A stretch of DNA of 64,000 nt from Paenibacillus peoriae (GCF_022531965.1 NZ_CP092831.1:5489001-5553000); one strand, 5' to 3'; shown: positions 9,359 to 17,853, counted from the stretch's first letter. Numbers and translations are program-made. The notes: generated by a model from the letters alone, not told the origin.

Positions 9359-12300
9359 TAGCGATTCCCCCGATATTGAACCAGGCTGTTCATAGCATGT
9401 CTGGCCATGATCATTATTTTGCGCTCCCGATCCCTGTCAATTCCAATTAATCGGTTCAAATGCATATGGATCACACTGTATATAATATCCTCTCTTGTAT
9501 TGGTAGCTCCCCCCTCCCGTTCCTGCTCATGGAGTATATAATTATATTGCTCTACTGCTTCTTTTCTTGCATAAAAAATATTTTCTATGGATTCGCGACT
9601 GGATGCAGTCGAAGCTGTCATTTCCTGATCTGATGCCATCCATTGTAAAAAGAACTTCCGTTCCTTGCGAAAGTCTTTCAAATAGTCTTTGAGATCAAAT
9701 TGACGATTTAAGAATTGAAACGCATCTTCCTTATAGTAACCAAACTGGTAGAGAAGATTGATCACGCTTAAAATAGCTATAACGTCCTTCTGTAAAGAAG
9801 TCTGGTTGAATCTAATGAGACGTACCAATTTGGCTGTCACTTCACTGTCACAAGAAAACATTCGTTCTGCCCACATCATGAGCTTCTTTCCACCGTAACG
9901 CTCTACTTCTGGCTCATAGGTATCGATCACAACTCTGGATATCATGCCTTCATTTAAAAGCATCTCTGTCCATTGATGAAACACGGGAAGAAACAAGTTT
10001 CCCTCCAGAAACTCCGGTAGCTTAAACCGGACACGAATATGTTTATCTGGATCAGCGTATCGGATAAAGTACCCCTGAAGGATGTTACCGTCCTCTTGAT
10101 GCTTCCGCACAAATTCATCCCAATAACCACCAATAAACTCATCTTGGCGACTGTTCATACCATATAATTTGGCATAGAACCAAGGACCACCAGGAAGATA
10201 GGTACAGGTTGCCTCTGAGGAAAGACAACTTGTATCCTCATGCCTTCTATCTAGTGTCGCAGCAACTTCCTCCTCAAAATGGTTCGTTGCTACAGCCTGT
10301 TTACGTATACATGGAAATACAAATTCAGCCGCCAAGCGTCCACTGTGACGAGAGACTGGCGTTTCTCCGACTTCACCTATGTGTTCGATTAAAGTAACTT
10401 TTCCTTTGGATTGAAGATCTCTACAAACCTGTTCAACATGCAAGGGATGATTCATATCCAACAGAATTCGATTATCTAATTCAATCATATATACATAACG
10501 TGGTAGATTCCATTCTTTTTGGAACTGACACACTAAATTCTCCAAATCAATCATATCCTTGGATAGGCTAGTTGCCGCATCCCATGTCATTCTCCATGTA
10601 GCCGGATTGAGAATGACATGCTTATATCTTAGACGTGGGGTAAAAGGGGCATGGGTGGCGAATCCCCACTCCATAGATGACCAATGGCGATAACCATCCT
10701 CACTGACCTCCAAAAGAAAACGATGTATGTTAGGAGTCAATTCAGCATTGAGCATATGTCCAGCCCTAGCAATGACCTCACGATTGCGACTTATCGACTT
10801 CAAATAAAAATGATCATTACGTACCCCAACAGCAAGGTCCGAAACATGTATCTGCTGTTCCTTTGGCAGGGTATGATTGGTTCCTATTGCGATTTCATAG
10901 GGGCGAGTATGCTTCGTTAATACTACATTTGCCGATCTTCCCGAACTGGGTAAATACGATATTCCGGCTAACAGCTTTTCAGGCTGTAACCGTTGCTCTT
11001 CCGATTGAATGCTGGAGAACATATCAGTAAAAGGCTCGTCAAACAAATCCAGAAATCTCCCGAACGTCTTTCCCGCCCCGTCTGACCCCTGATTAGGTGC
11101 CAGAAGTAAAATATACTCACCGCGATCTACAGCCTGCTGATCAGGGGCGACCAACTGAAAAAACAATTCCATAGAAGGTGCTGCCAACCATTTGCCTGAT
11201 TTCTGCCCTTTTAACATTGCGTCTATCATGGCATCTGTAAGTACCACTTCATGTTTTCCTTCATGGATGCAAGATACGAACCATTGAAATAAAAGCTTCT
11301 CCTGATGTGATCTCGACTGGGACGGTGACATGTTTTGAAGCCGTGTTCGGTTACTCAATGGATGTTTGTAGCCTGCCGGAGCACCCATCCCTGTATCCTC
11401 ATCAAGAAGCTCCAGCAAAGGGACCTCCCGATATGGACCATACTTCTCCAAAAATTCCACACAAAATTCATCCAAAGGTCTATTCTCTCGCGACGAAAGC
11501 TTAGTTAGTAATTCGGCAACACATTCAACATCCTTACGGATACATTGGGGAAGAACAACTCCTCGATCCTCCAGGGAAAGGTCGATTTGCAAGCTTGATT
11601 TTGCACTGAACATTTTGCCCATCTTTCGTCTTAAATGCTCCAACGAATCTTCCCCTTGGCCTATAGGGAGACGATTATATTTATTAATAGTATCCGCGAT
11701 GTTATTAAAATTCTCTTTTAACTCATCAATACCCGTTACTAATTTCAAGACGGATCGTATATGGTCCAGCGGTTCGGTAGTAGTGGTAGGAGGAATAAGC
11801 TCAGATATCAAAAACTCTTGCTCAAATAGCTGCCATACATAACGGTCAATTGTCTCTATATCAGCTCTTTCAAATGTCTTATGTAGATGGTTGACCAGTT
11901 CCTGATAAGGTATGAGGGTCGAACTTGCTTCCATCACACAATCAAATACCTGAGTCGCACGAACGGACACACTCTGATCTTCTCCACCGACTATACTGCC
12001 GCATCTTGTCGTGTAGGGGATTTTAGCCCGGTTACCCTGACGATAAATTAATGTATTACGCTGAACCCGCAGCTGGCGGACAACCTCCTTACTGCTTGTG
12101 ACCATTTCAACGGCTTTCATTAGCCATTCCATGTCCGGTCTTGCACGCTTTCGATACATATCTGGCTCTTGTAAAATGAGCTGAGACTGCTCTCCGAATT
12201 TCCCGTAAGTGACTCCAGATAACAATCCGAACGGCGTAGGTCGTGTAGCCATTCTAGTGATATAACGCATAAAGGATTTGATAACTTGTTCCTGTTTGCG

Positions 12301-12543
12301 CGGATTGTCCTGATCGCTGATATGTACTAAAGATTCAAGCAGAGTAGGGCTGGAGGCAGCTAACGCTTCACGAATAAATGGATTACGAGATAATTCCGTA
12401 AGACGATTTATTGCAACTCGTCTGATTCCTTCAGTCTCTCCGACATTGGTTAGAAAGCATTTTCCGAACTCTTCCATAGGTAGCACAGGAGTACGAAGCA
12501 TAAAAAAATCCAGGGTTTTATAAAGATGCTCTTCCATTCCCAT
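9358..12543 (-). CDS. lanB: Lanthipeptide dehydratase LanB
   Basis: 1061-residue full-length class I dehydratase. The N-terminal part (about residues 1-760) corresponds to the glutamyl-tRNA-dependent serine/threonine glutamylation domain, with the family stretch MTRMATRPTPFGLLSGV appearing near residue 95 as ITRMATRPTPFGLL. The C-terminal part (from about residue 790, starting PGGPWFYAKLYG) is the elimination domain (SpaB_C/thiopeptide-type). It converts Ser/Thr of the core peptide to dehydro-residues. ATG 12543 lies about 25 bases past the lanG stop with GGAGG upstream. No frameshift is seen, so the pathway appears functional. Confidence 0.96.
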   Translation of the reverse strand: MGMEEHLYKTLDFFMLRTPVLPMEEFGKCFLTNVGETEGIRRVAINRLTELSRNPFIREALAASSPTLLESLVHISDQDNPRKQEQVIKSFMRYITRMATRPTPFGLLSGVTYGKFGEQSQLILQEPDMYRKRARPDMEWLMKAVEMVTSSKEVVRQLRVQRNTLIYRQGNRAKIPYTTRCGSIVGGEDQSVSVRATQVFDCVMEASSTLIPYQELVNHLHKTFERADIETIDRYVWQLFEQEFLISELIPPTTTTEPLDHIRSVLKLVTGIDELKENFNNIADTINKYNRLPIGQGEDSLEHLRRKMGKMFSAKSSLQIDLSLEDRGVVLPQCIRKDVECVAELLTKLSSRENRPLDEFCVEFLEKYGPYREVPLLELLDEDTGMGAPAGYKHPLSNRTRLQNMSPSQSRSHQEKLLFQWFVSCIHEGKHEVVLTDAMIDAMLKGQKSGKWLAAPSMELFFQLVAPDQQAVDRGEYILLLAPNQGSDGAGKTFGRFLDLFDEPFTDMFSSIQSEEQRLQPEKLLAGISYLPSSGRSANVVLTKHTRPYEIAIGTNHTLPKEQQIHVSDLAVGVRNDHFYLKSISRNREVIARAGHMLNAELTPNIHRFLLEVSEDGYRHWSSMEWGFATHAPFTPRLRYKHVILNPATWRMTWDAATSLSKDMIDLENLVCQFQKEWNLPRYVYMIELDNRILLDMNHPLHVEQVCRDLQSKGKVTLIEHIGEVGETPVSRHSGRLAAEFVFPCIRKQAVATNHFEEEVAATLDRRHEDTSCLSSEATCTYLPGGPWFYAKLYGMNSRQDEFIGGYWDEFVRKHQEDGNILQGYFIRYADPDKHIRVRFKLPEFLEGNLFLPVFHQWTEMLLNEGMISRVVIDTYEPEVERYGGKKLMMWAERMFSCDSEVTAKLVRLIRFNQTSLQKDVIAILSVINLLYQFGYYKEDAFQFLNRQFDLKDYLKDFRKERKFFLQWMASDQEMTASTASSRESIENIFYARKEAVEQYNYILHEQEREGGATNTREDIIYSVIHMHLNRLIGIDRDRERKIMIMARHAMNSLVQYRGNR

Positions 12544-12568
12544 TAAACCTCCGTTCTAAGCCAAACGT

Positions 12569-13336
12569 TTAAATTGTTTTCTTTTGCCAACGAACAAAGC
12601 TAATAGTCGAACAAATCAATATAATCACGATTAGACACATCCAGAATCTGGTGGAACCATCCACTCTTAAAGCAAGCATAATTTGCTGGAAAGGATCTAT
12701 TAACATCACAAGTGGCTTGTAAAATGGGTAGATAAACATAGATATAAATAAAATAGAAATAAACGAGAATAAAGGTCTGGATATGAACAAACACACTGCA
12801 CTACTTAGCATGAGCTTTGCCAGGCAAACCAACGTTAATACCAAATAAAACACAAGTGTATATGACATAGCATCTAATGAGGTGGAAGCCTCTGCTGAGC
12901 CGTATTTAAAAAAGGTTAAGCTACGGGGAAAAATAGTCCAACCAGCCAGTATGCCTATGAGCAAGGCTGTACCCGTAAAAACGATCGTCGTGACCGATAA
13001 TGCGAACAGTTTTCCAAGCCAAAATTGAAAGCGACGGTATGGACGCAGTACATATAAACGATACGCCCCGGAGTGAATATCCCCGCTTAACTGATCCACA
13101 TACAAAATAGGCAACAATGCCAGGATCAGAAATAGGGAAATTTCACTCATCATAAGCCACGGCAAGTTCAGATTATTAACAGTGGCAATCCCTTCGCCAA
13201 AGCGGAATTTCATTGTTCCATTAATTTTAAGACTGACAATATTCGCAATAACCATCAATAGAAAAATTGTATATAATAAAAGAGTAGATCTTCGATTCCA
13301 TATTCGTTCCATTTCACTTCGCCAAATTCCTAGCAT
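12569..13336 (-). CDS. lanG: Lanthipeptide immunity ABC permease LanG
   Basis: Membrane protein of about 255 residues with six predicted helices, an ABC-2 type permease like NisG/SpaG. The ATG at 13336 is chosen because TAGGAGG lies nine bases upstream; an earlier in-frame ATG at 13366 would overlap the lanE gene and would place that Shine-Dalgarno inside the reading frame. With LanE and LanF it would form the self-protection pump that expels the mature lantibiotic from the producer membrane. Identity as G rather than E is by position and is not certain. Confidence 0.85.
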   Translation of the reverse strand: MLGIWRSEMERIWNRRSTLLLYTIFLLMVIANIVSLKINGTMKFRFGEGIATVNNLNLPWLMMSEISLFLILALLPILYVDQLSGDIHSGAYRLYVLRPYRRFQFWLGKLFALSVTTIVFTGTALLIGILAGWTIFPRSLTFFKYGSAEASTSLDAMSYTLVFYLVLTLVCLAKLMLSSAVCLFISRPLFSFISILFISMFIYPFYKPLVMLIDPFQQIMLALRVDGSTRFWMCLIVIILICSTISFVRWQKKTI

Positions 13337-13349
13337 AAGAAAAATCCTC

Positions 13350-14144
13350 CTAATACAAATAATCATCCTTGGTAAAACGACGATATGCTCCCCATGTAAA
13401 AAGGATTAGATATAAAATAACAACGGTGGCAATCGCCCCATTTGCAGACAGGTTTCCGGATAAGGATGTCTTCAATCCTCTATACTGCATATAAGGAATA
13501 AATAAAAAGACTATAAGATCATGTATGTAGGGAATATGAGAAAATAGAGATGCTAATTTAAGGTATAAGCCATCGAACAGCAAGGAGAACAGATTATAGG
13601 TCGTACAAATACCAATTGCATGGGTTACACTCTTGCTACACATGGCAATGTAGGAATACAGACAGCCAATAGCCATAAGTGAGACAAAAGCCTTTGCATA
13701 ATATTGAAATACATACATTATAAGCTCTCCATATTGCCTTGTTTCGCCTTCAGAATAGGGAAATCGCCATACTCCGACACCCCAAAGAGACAGACCCAAT
13801 ATAAGTAAGAGTAATAGAACAGAGACCTGTAAAACCAATAGCTTGCTCCAGAAAATCTGTCCCCGAGTAAAACGCCGCATGAAGATTAGACGCAACTGTC
13901 CACCCCGGAATTGCTCCGTATATAGAGTCGCTACTAATGCAGCTACAGCAATATTGCATATTAAAAACAAATTTTCTTGCAGGCCTATAATGACAAAGAC
14001 TTTGGACAACACTTCTACCGAAGTCTTGAGATACAAAAAATAGCTGGCTGTGGAATAAGCGAGTACAGGGGTACATAAAATCAGAAGCCAGAACCATTTT
14101 CTGCTATACAATCTCTCGAACTCACTGTAAATGAGTGTCTTCAT
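13350..14144 (-). CDS. lanE: Lanthipeptide immunity ABC permease LanE
   Basis: 264-residue hydrophobic protein with about six membrane helices and an N-terminal MKTLIYSEFERLYSRKWFW typical of LanE/MutE-type permeases. It overlaps the lanF stop by 4 bases (ATGA). It pairs with LanG to make the membrane channel of the immunity transporter, which acts at the cytoplasmic membrane of the producer. Confidence 0.85.
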   Translation of the reverse strand: MKTLIYSEFERLYSRKWFWLLILCTPVLAYSTASYFLYLKTSVEVLSKVFVIIGLQENLFLICNIAVAALVATLYTEQFRGGQLRLIFMRRFTRGQIFWSKLLVLQVSVLLLLLILGLSLWGVGVWRFPYSEGETRQYGELIMYVFQYYAKAFVSLMAIGCLYSYIAMCSKSVTHAIGICTTYNLFSLLFDGLYLKLASLFSHIPYIHDLIVFLFIPYMQYRGLKTSLSGNLSANGAIATVVILYLILFTWGAYRRFTKDDYLY

Positions 14145-14869
14145 AATCCCATTAGCTCCATAAAAGCATCCTCTAGCCGTTGACCTTCCTCAACCAATTG
14201 ATCTGCGGGTCCCTTCCAAACTAGCGTTCCTTCTTTAATCACAATTAATTCGTCACACATTTGCTGCAACTCATCCAGCAGATGGCTGGAGATAAAAAAT
14301 GCATAATTTTCTGAATTTCGCAAACGAAGGATAATATCTCTCAACTCCCTCATTCCCATAGGATCGAGACCATTGGAAGGCTCATCGAGCAGCAGTAGCT
14401 CCGGGTTACCCAGCATAGATTGGGCAATGCCCAAGCGTTGCTTCATGCCCAAAGAATAAGTTTTCACCCTGTCGTCTCCACGCAAATCCAGGCCTACTCT
14501 TTCTAACAATTCCTCTATATGCTTTTCCCGATCGGAAGATTTAATATTCGGATGCAACCGAGACAAATTACGCAGCACCTGTTTACCCGTCATATAATCA
14601 AAAAAGACCGGGGACTCAATGATAGCGCCTACTTTGGAGAGCGCCTTTTCCCGATCCGCCTGTACGTCATATGAAGCTATCCTTACAGAGCCACTGGTTG
14701 AATGCATTAACCCCGTCATGATCCGCATCATTGTTGTTTTCCCGGCTCCATTCGGTCCAATGAAACCATATATTTTCCCCTTTTCAAGCTCGAAGGAAAT
14801 GTCACTTAATAAAGCCCGTTTCCCCATTTTTTTGGATACTTTTTCAACTTTCAATAAGACATCCGACAT
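14141..14869 (-). CDS. lanF: Lanthipeptide immunity ABC ATPase LanF
   Basis: 242-residue ATPase of the BcrA/LanF type. Walker A GPNGAGKTT lies at residues 38-46, signature YSLGMKQRL near 138-146 and Walker B LLLLDEP near 158-164. It powers the LanEG permease. It lies 174 bases downstream of precursor gene lanA1, with a hairpin in between that would lower readthrough into the processing genes. A second, truncated copy with strongly similar N-terminal sequence exists at 16438-16617. Confidence 0.93.
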   Translation of the reverse strand: MSDVLLKVEKVSKKMGKRALLSDISFELEKGKIYGFIGPNGAGKTTMMRIMTGLMHSTSGSVRIASYDVQADREKALSKVGAIIESPVFFDYMTGKQVLRNLSRLHPNIKSSDREKHIEELLERVGLDLRGDDRVKTYSLGMKQRLGIAQSMLGNPELLLLDEPSNGLDPMGMRELRDIILRLRNSENYAFFISSHLLDELQQMCDELIVIKEGTLVWKGPADQLVEEGQRLEDAFMELMGL

Positions 14870-14945
14870 TACACTTTCCCTCCATTACTAAATCCAAATA
14901 TAAGGATGCCTCTGATATTCACAACCAGGAAACCAAAGGTTTTCT

Positions 14946-14986
14946 CAAAGAAGAAGAAGGGACTTCAAGGTCCCTCCTCCTTTGCT
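14946..14986 (-). terminator. Hairpin between lanA1 and lanF, likely leaky terminator
   Basis: Purine-rich AGGAGGAGGGAC pairs, partly through G-T pairs, with GTCCCTTCTTCTTCT around a short loop. Such hairpins after lanA commonly keep precursor mRNA abundant while letting some transcription continue. A hairpin of similar shape sits in the same place after lanA2. Confidence 0.6.
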
Positions 14987-15043
14987 AAATTAAATAGTTA
15001 TCCAATATAAAGGTTTTGCAAGTTGCAAAACAACTAAAATTTA

Positions 15044-15217
15044 TTAACAAAGTGTTCCTAAATTACTGAAGCAAGGTGAACATGTCTCAACACAAGTTTG
15101 GGATGTATTACCGCCACCACAGCCGCTAGAGCAATTCCAAATACTTCTAATTTTAGGCTCTACAGAACCTTGAGATTTGTTTACTTGAACGTCCAGATCA
15201 AATAAGTTTTCAGCCAT
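15044..15217 (-). CDS. lanA: Lanthipeptide precursor LanA1 (57 aa)
   Basis: 57-residue class I lanthipeptide precursor. The leader contains the LanB/LanC recognition box as FDLD at residues 6-9, followed by VQVNKSQGSVEPK. The core from about residue 24 (IRSIWNCSSGCGGG onward, ending CFSNLGTLC) has six cysteines and nine or ten Ser/Thr residues, so up to six thioether rings are possible. The motif CVETC and the ending resemble paenicidin/paenilan-type peptides of P. polymyxa and P. terrae (recalled, not searched). Start ATG 15217 follows AAAGGGGGG. Cleavage after EPK would align with the nisin SPR site; cleavage after Arg24 is the alternative. Confidence 0.93.
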   Translation of the reverse strand: MAENLFDLDVQVNKSQGSVEPKIRSIWNCSSGCGGGNTSQTCVETCSPCFSNLGTLC

Positions 15218-15587
15218 TGCATTCCCCCCCTTTCATTTAGATATACCATCAGCCTTCAGCGAGGTTCATGTTTACCCCGCCAAAGCCTTCCTTCTCGCAA
15301 TAGAAGAGAAGGATTTTATATGAACAACACCCCGACCAGATCGTCACCTACTCGAAATATTGCCATATATCACGTAGACAACCGTATGTATGATCTTTGT
15401 TGATAACAAACACTTCATCTAATAATAATTTATATCTTCCTTACAAATAAAAGAATATCATATGTTGCAAAATGTAAATCTATTACTTTATATGTAAACA
15501 TACATAATAAAAAATCATTAATACCAATTTATTTTAATATATGGTTATTCTATTTCCACTCTCTCATTCTCTTTACCATACAAAAAA
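15218..15587 (-). promoter_or_regulatory. lanA1 upstream region (duplicated at 17521-17766)
   Basis: AT-rich 370-base upstream and leader region of lanA1 with no gene. It contains a short hairpin (CCTTCTC/GAGAAGG, about 15290-15313) and, at 15334-15375, an element also found upstream of lanA2 and the lanA remnant. The part from about 15338 to 15580 is repeated in direct orientation at 17521-17766 with high similarity, strongest over the last 130 bases. The exact promoter could not be fixed. Confidence 0.65.
15334..15350 (-). promoter_or_regulatory. Shared upstream element, copy 1
   Basis: GACCAGATCGTCACCTA (plus-strand reading) lies about 125 bases before the lanA1 start. Near-identical copies lie at 17003-17018 and 17519-17535. 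Similarity continues for about 25 bases upstream on the coding strand (CATATATGAC-like block). It may be an operator or a 5' untranslated RNA element. Confidence 0.5.
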
Positions 15588-15683
15588 GGGGACTGACCCC
15601 ATAACGTGAGACACATCAAAATACCTTCAAGAGAATCAAGCCATGTCGTAAGATATGGAGATAACCTTGGAGGTGTTTTTACG

Positions 15684-16037
15684 TTGGCAACGAGAGTGAG
15701 TTATCCCTTAGAAATAAAGATGAAAGCGATTGAAATGAGATTGGCAAGAGTTCCGGTAAGAGAGGTTATGGAGCAACTGGGAATACGGAATAAGACACAG
15801 CTAGAAACATGGATGAGGTGGTATCGAAAAGGCGAAGTGCATCGTCTGGAGCAGCCTGTAGGTAAACAATACAGCTACAGAAAAGGTCCGGAACACTCTT
15901 CGGAGCTTGAAAAAGTAAAAGCGGAGAATCGATTCCTGAAGCAGCAATTGGACCTGCTAAAAAAGTACAAGGAACTGGAAAAGAGGTGGAACCAGAAGTC
16001 GCCGTGGCCTGGATCGAATCCATTCGAGACGAAGTGA
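15684..16037 (+). CDS. IS3-family transposase OrfA
   Basis: 117-residue helix-turn-helix protein (VSYPLEIKMKAIEMRLARVP...IRNKTQLETWMRWY) with a C-terminal leucine-zipper-like coiled coil (LEKVKAENRFLKQQLDLL). The TTG start at 15684 has TTGGAGGTG nine bases upstream. An A6G slippery run at 15959-15965 would give the programmed -1 frameshift into orfB that IS3 elements use to make the OrfAB transposase. The gene itself looks intact although the element is not. Confidence 0.8.
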   Translation: MATRVSYPLEIKMKAIEMRLARVPVREVMEQLGIRNKTQLETWMRWYRKGEVHRLEQPVGKQYSYRKGPEHSSELEKVKAENRFLKQQLDLLKKYKELEKRWNQKSPWPGSNPFETK

Positions 16038-16433
16038 CGGTGTCTGAGGCTTGTACATGGCTCGGGATCGCAAGAGCGACCTACTACCGCTGGAAAGCAA
16101 CTATGGAGACAAAGCGCACAGATGCTACGGTGGAGAAAATCCGAGAGCTTTGCATCCATCATAAGTTTCGGTATGGTTACCAGAAAATCACCGCACTCCT
16201 TCGGGCAGAGCAAAGAATGAATCACAAACGAGTTCAGCGGATGATGCAGCGTGAGGGGCTACAGTGCCGCGTGAGAATGAAGAAACGAAAGGTCACTGGG
16301 CAGCCTGCAGGCTGCTTATCCAGCAGAAAATCTGCTGAAGCGGCAATTCCTTGCAGAGGCGCCCCTGCAAAAGCTCGTTACGGACATCACCTATTTACCG
16401 TTTGGCGGAAAGATGTTGTACTTCTCTAGCATT
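15965..16433 (+). pseudogene. IS3-family transposase OrfB, frameshifted and truncated
   Basis: It begins in the -1 frame relative to orfA and reads VEPEVAVAWIESIRDEVTV, then the HTH_21 stretch KFRYGYQKITALLR. Near 16305 the frame breaks; the continuation (AYPAENLLKRQFLAEAP, then VTDITYLPFGGKMLYFSSI) is in another frame. The first catalytic Asp of the DDE triad is present (TDITYLP), but the remaining about 150 residues with the other acidic residues are missing. It is non-functional. Confidence 0.85.
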
Positions 16434-16437
16434 CATG

Positions 16438-16617
16438 CCCGCTTGTAGGATGCATCAACCCTGTCATCATGCGCATCAACGTCGTTTTCCCTACTCCATT
16501 CGGACCAATAAAACCATATATCTTTCCTTTGTCAAGCTGAAAGGAAGAATCGTGAATTACTTGACGCTTCCCAATCACTTTAGTGATTTGCTGAACCTCC
16601 ATAACAACATTAGACAT
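16438..16617 (-). pseudogene. Truncated second lanF copy
   Basis: 60 codons matching the N-terminus of LanF, from MSNVVMEVQQITK through Walker A (GPNGVGKTT) to GLMHPTSG, where it joins the IS3 remnant. It is similar but not identical to the intact lanF, so it is an older duplication rather than a recent copy. It has its own Shine-Dalgarno (AAGGAGAG) and lies in the same place relative to lanA2 as intact lanF does to lanA1. Without signature and Walker B motifs it cannot act as an ATPase. Confidence 0.9.
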
Positions 16618-16649
16618 TCTTTCTCTCCTTCCAAATCTATCATAATTGA

Positions 16650-16686
16650 GGGGAAGGATGGGACTAAAAAGACCCCTTCCTTCCAT
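16650..16686 (-). terminator. Hairpin after lanA2
   Basis: GGAAGGAAGGGGTC pairs with the GTCCCATCCTTCC segment around a T-rich loop on the minus strand. It is positioned like the hairpin after lanA1, between the precursor and lanF copies. Confidence 0.6.
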
Positions 16687-16738
16687 TTTTCACCCTAATT
16701 CGATTAGGATTCGAGTTCAAATTCCATGGTTACACTGT

Positions 16739-16912
16739 TCAACACAATGCTCCAATATTAGAAAAACATTTTACACCTGCTGTTTCAGCACAAGTGTTGG
16801 CTGTTCCGCCGCACATTCCGGTGCATTGCCACGCCAAACTTGTTACTTGAGGTTCTACTGAACCTTTAGACTTGTTAATTTGTACATCCAAATCAAAAAT
16901 ATTATTTTCCAT
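16739..16912 (-). CDS. lanA: Lanthipeptide precursor LanA2 (57 aa)
   Basis: 57-residue paralogue of LanA1. Leader MENNIFDLDVQINKSKGSV keeps the FDLD box (residues 6-9) and GSVEP. The core from about residue 23 (VTSLAWQCTGMCGG onward, ending CFSNIGALC) has five cysteines and differs from LanA1 in the hinge and in the segment CAETAGVKC. An upstream in-frame ATG at 16957 exists, but ATG 16912 matches the leader length of LanA1. The Shine-Dalgarno is poor (GAGGAGTTTGG about 8-18 bases upstream). The frame is intact, so the single LanBTC set could process two different peptides. Confidence 0.9.
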   Translation of the reverse strand: MENNIFDLDVQINKSKGSVEPQVTSLAWQCTGMCGGTANTCAETAGVKCFSNIGALC

Positions 16913-17449
16913 TTTTTCCAAACTCCTCTCGATATTCATCTTTAATAATAAATACAATAATTTTGTGTAATCTAGGAAGCTAATTTATATGAAAGATATC
17001 TCAACAGATCGTCACCTATTGAAACATCCTCATATGACATCTTCTTTATATGGTTAGACACTTTATTCAGGCATTATGCCGAAAAAAATCCTGCAAATGA
17101 CTAATCAAAACTCCTTGTATCGAGTAAAAAGAAATATATATACTAATACATAATTATATGTATAGTTAAATTATGTATTATTTAAAACATATTTAGTAAC
17201 TGATTTTTTATGAATTCAAGATTGGAAGATATACTTCAATATTCAAGATGCATAAAAGGCCTTGATCCAACTTTGATGCGTGTCCTAAAAGTACACGAAA
17301 ACGACTTTGGGAGTAAGATATAGCGAAGTCCGCTTTACAACCTGGCAACAAGCAAGTTTAGTAAGGGATTATAAATACCTATTGTAGATGGATCCTTTCT
17401 TGATGGACGAAATCATTTCATACCGAGTACTCGCTCGGTCGCGGTCTTG
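16913..17449. other. Region upstream of lanA2 without a recognisable gene
   Basis: About 540 bases. It carries the lanA2 promoter region, with the shared element at 17003-17018 followed by a CATATGACAT block. The section 17220-17450 differs in base composition (less AT-rich) and contains short open frames on both strands that I cannot assign; it may be debris of another insertion. Confidence 0.5.
17003..17018 (-). promoter_or_regulatory. Shared upstream element, copy 2
   Basis: AACAGATCGTCACCTA (plus-strand reading), about 100 bases before the lanA2 start. It is identical to copy 1 over 14 bases, although the surrounding region is much more diverged. Confidence 0.5.
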
Positions 17450-17503
17450 AAGCTCAAATGAGCCTTAAATTTCATTCACTTGAATATCCAGATCAAATAA
17501 GTT
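17450..17503 (-). pseudogene. Third lanA remnant (leader fragment with stop codon)
   Basis: Reading leftward from 17503 gives NLFDLDIQVNEI, a stop, then GSFEL. This aligns with residues 4-20 of LanA1 (NLFDLDVQVNKSQGSVEP). The start codon and the about 110 bases before it are deleted, so the fragment abuts the third copy of the upstream element, and the core sequence beyond is unrecognisable. It is a dead precursor gene. Confidence 0.85.
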
Positions 17504-17518
17504 TTAGAACCACACCCT

Positions 17519-17766
17519 GACCAGATCGTTACTCAAGGAATATCCATATATGACAATGCGGAAAATCTTATGTATGATCTTAGTTGACATTATAAAAATT
17601 TATCTAACAGTGATTATTTCCTTCTTACAAATAAAACAATATCACATGCTTCAAAATGTAAATCTATTACTTTATATGTAAACATACATAATAAAAAAAT
17701 AATTAACACCAATTTATTTTAATATATGGTTATTCCGTTCCCACGCTCTCATTAGTCTTTACCATA
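17519..17766 (-). repeat. Direct repeat of the lanA1 upstream region
   Basis: It matches 15336-15580 in the same orientation, including the shared element (CCAGATCGTTACTCA) and a long stretch around CAAAATGTAAATCTATTACT. The repeat ends at the ABC-F terminator, which marks the left border of the duplicated lantibiotic segment. Confidence 0.8.
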
Positions 17767-17769
17767 TAA

Positions 17770-17812
17770 AAATAGCCCCTCAGCAGACGCGCTACCTCAG
17801 GGCTATCCCTTT
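17770..17812 (-). terminator. Terminator of the ABC-F gene
   Basis: ATAGCCC (17772-17778) pairs with GGGCTAT (17800-17806), with an inner CTCAG/CTGAG pairing, and a T-run follows on the minus strand. Confidence 0.75.
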
Positions 17813-17853
17813 ATAAAATATACGTTGCCTATCTTCAGCAACCAGCCTATCAC

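Larger units (their letters stand above)
15588..16433 (+). mobile_element. IS3-family insertion sequence remnant, right end lost
   Basis: The left end shows the GGGGACTGACCCC type of inverted repeat at 15588-15600. orfA and the first half of orfB follow, and the element stops abruptly near 16433, where lanF-like sequence begins on the opposite strand. No matching right inverted repeat or second target duplication is seen, so the element is immobile by itself. It separates lanA1 from the truncated lanF copy. Confidence 0.8.

Noticed and set aside
17385..17455. Short plus-strand frame starting MDPFLMDEIISYR
   Set aside because: About 20 codons, no convincing ribosome binding site, overlaps the lanA remnant; probably debris.
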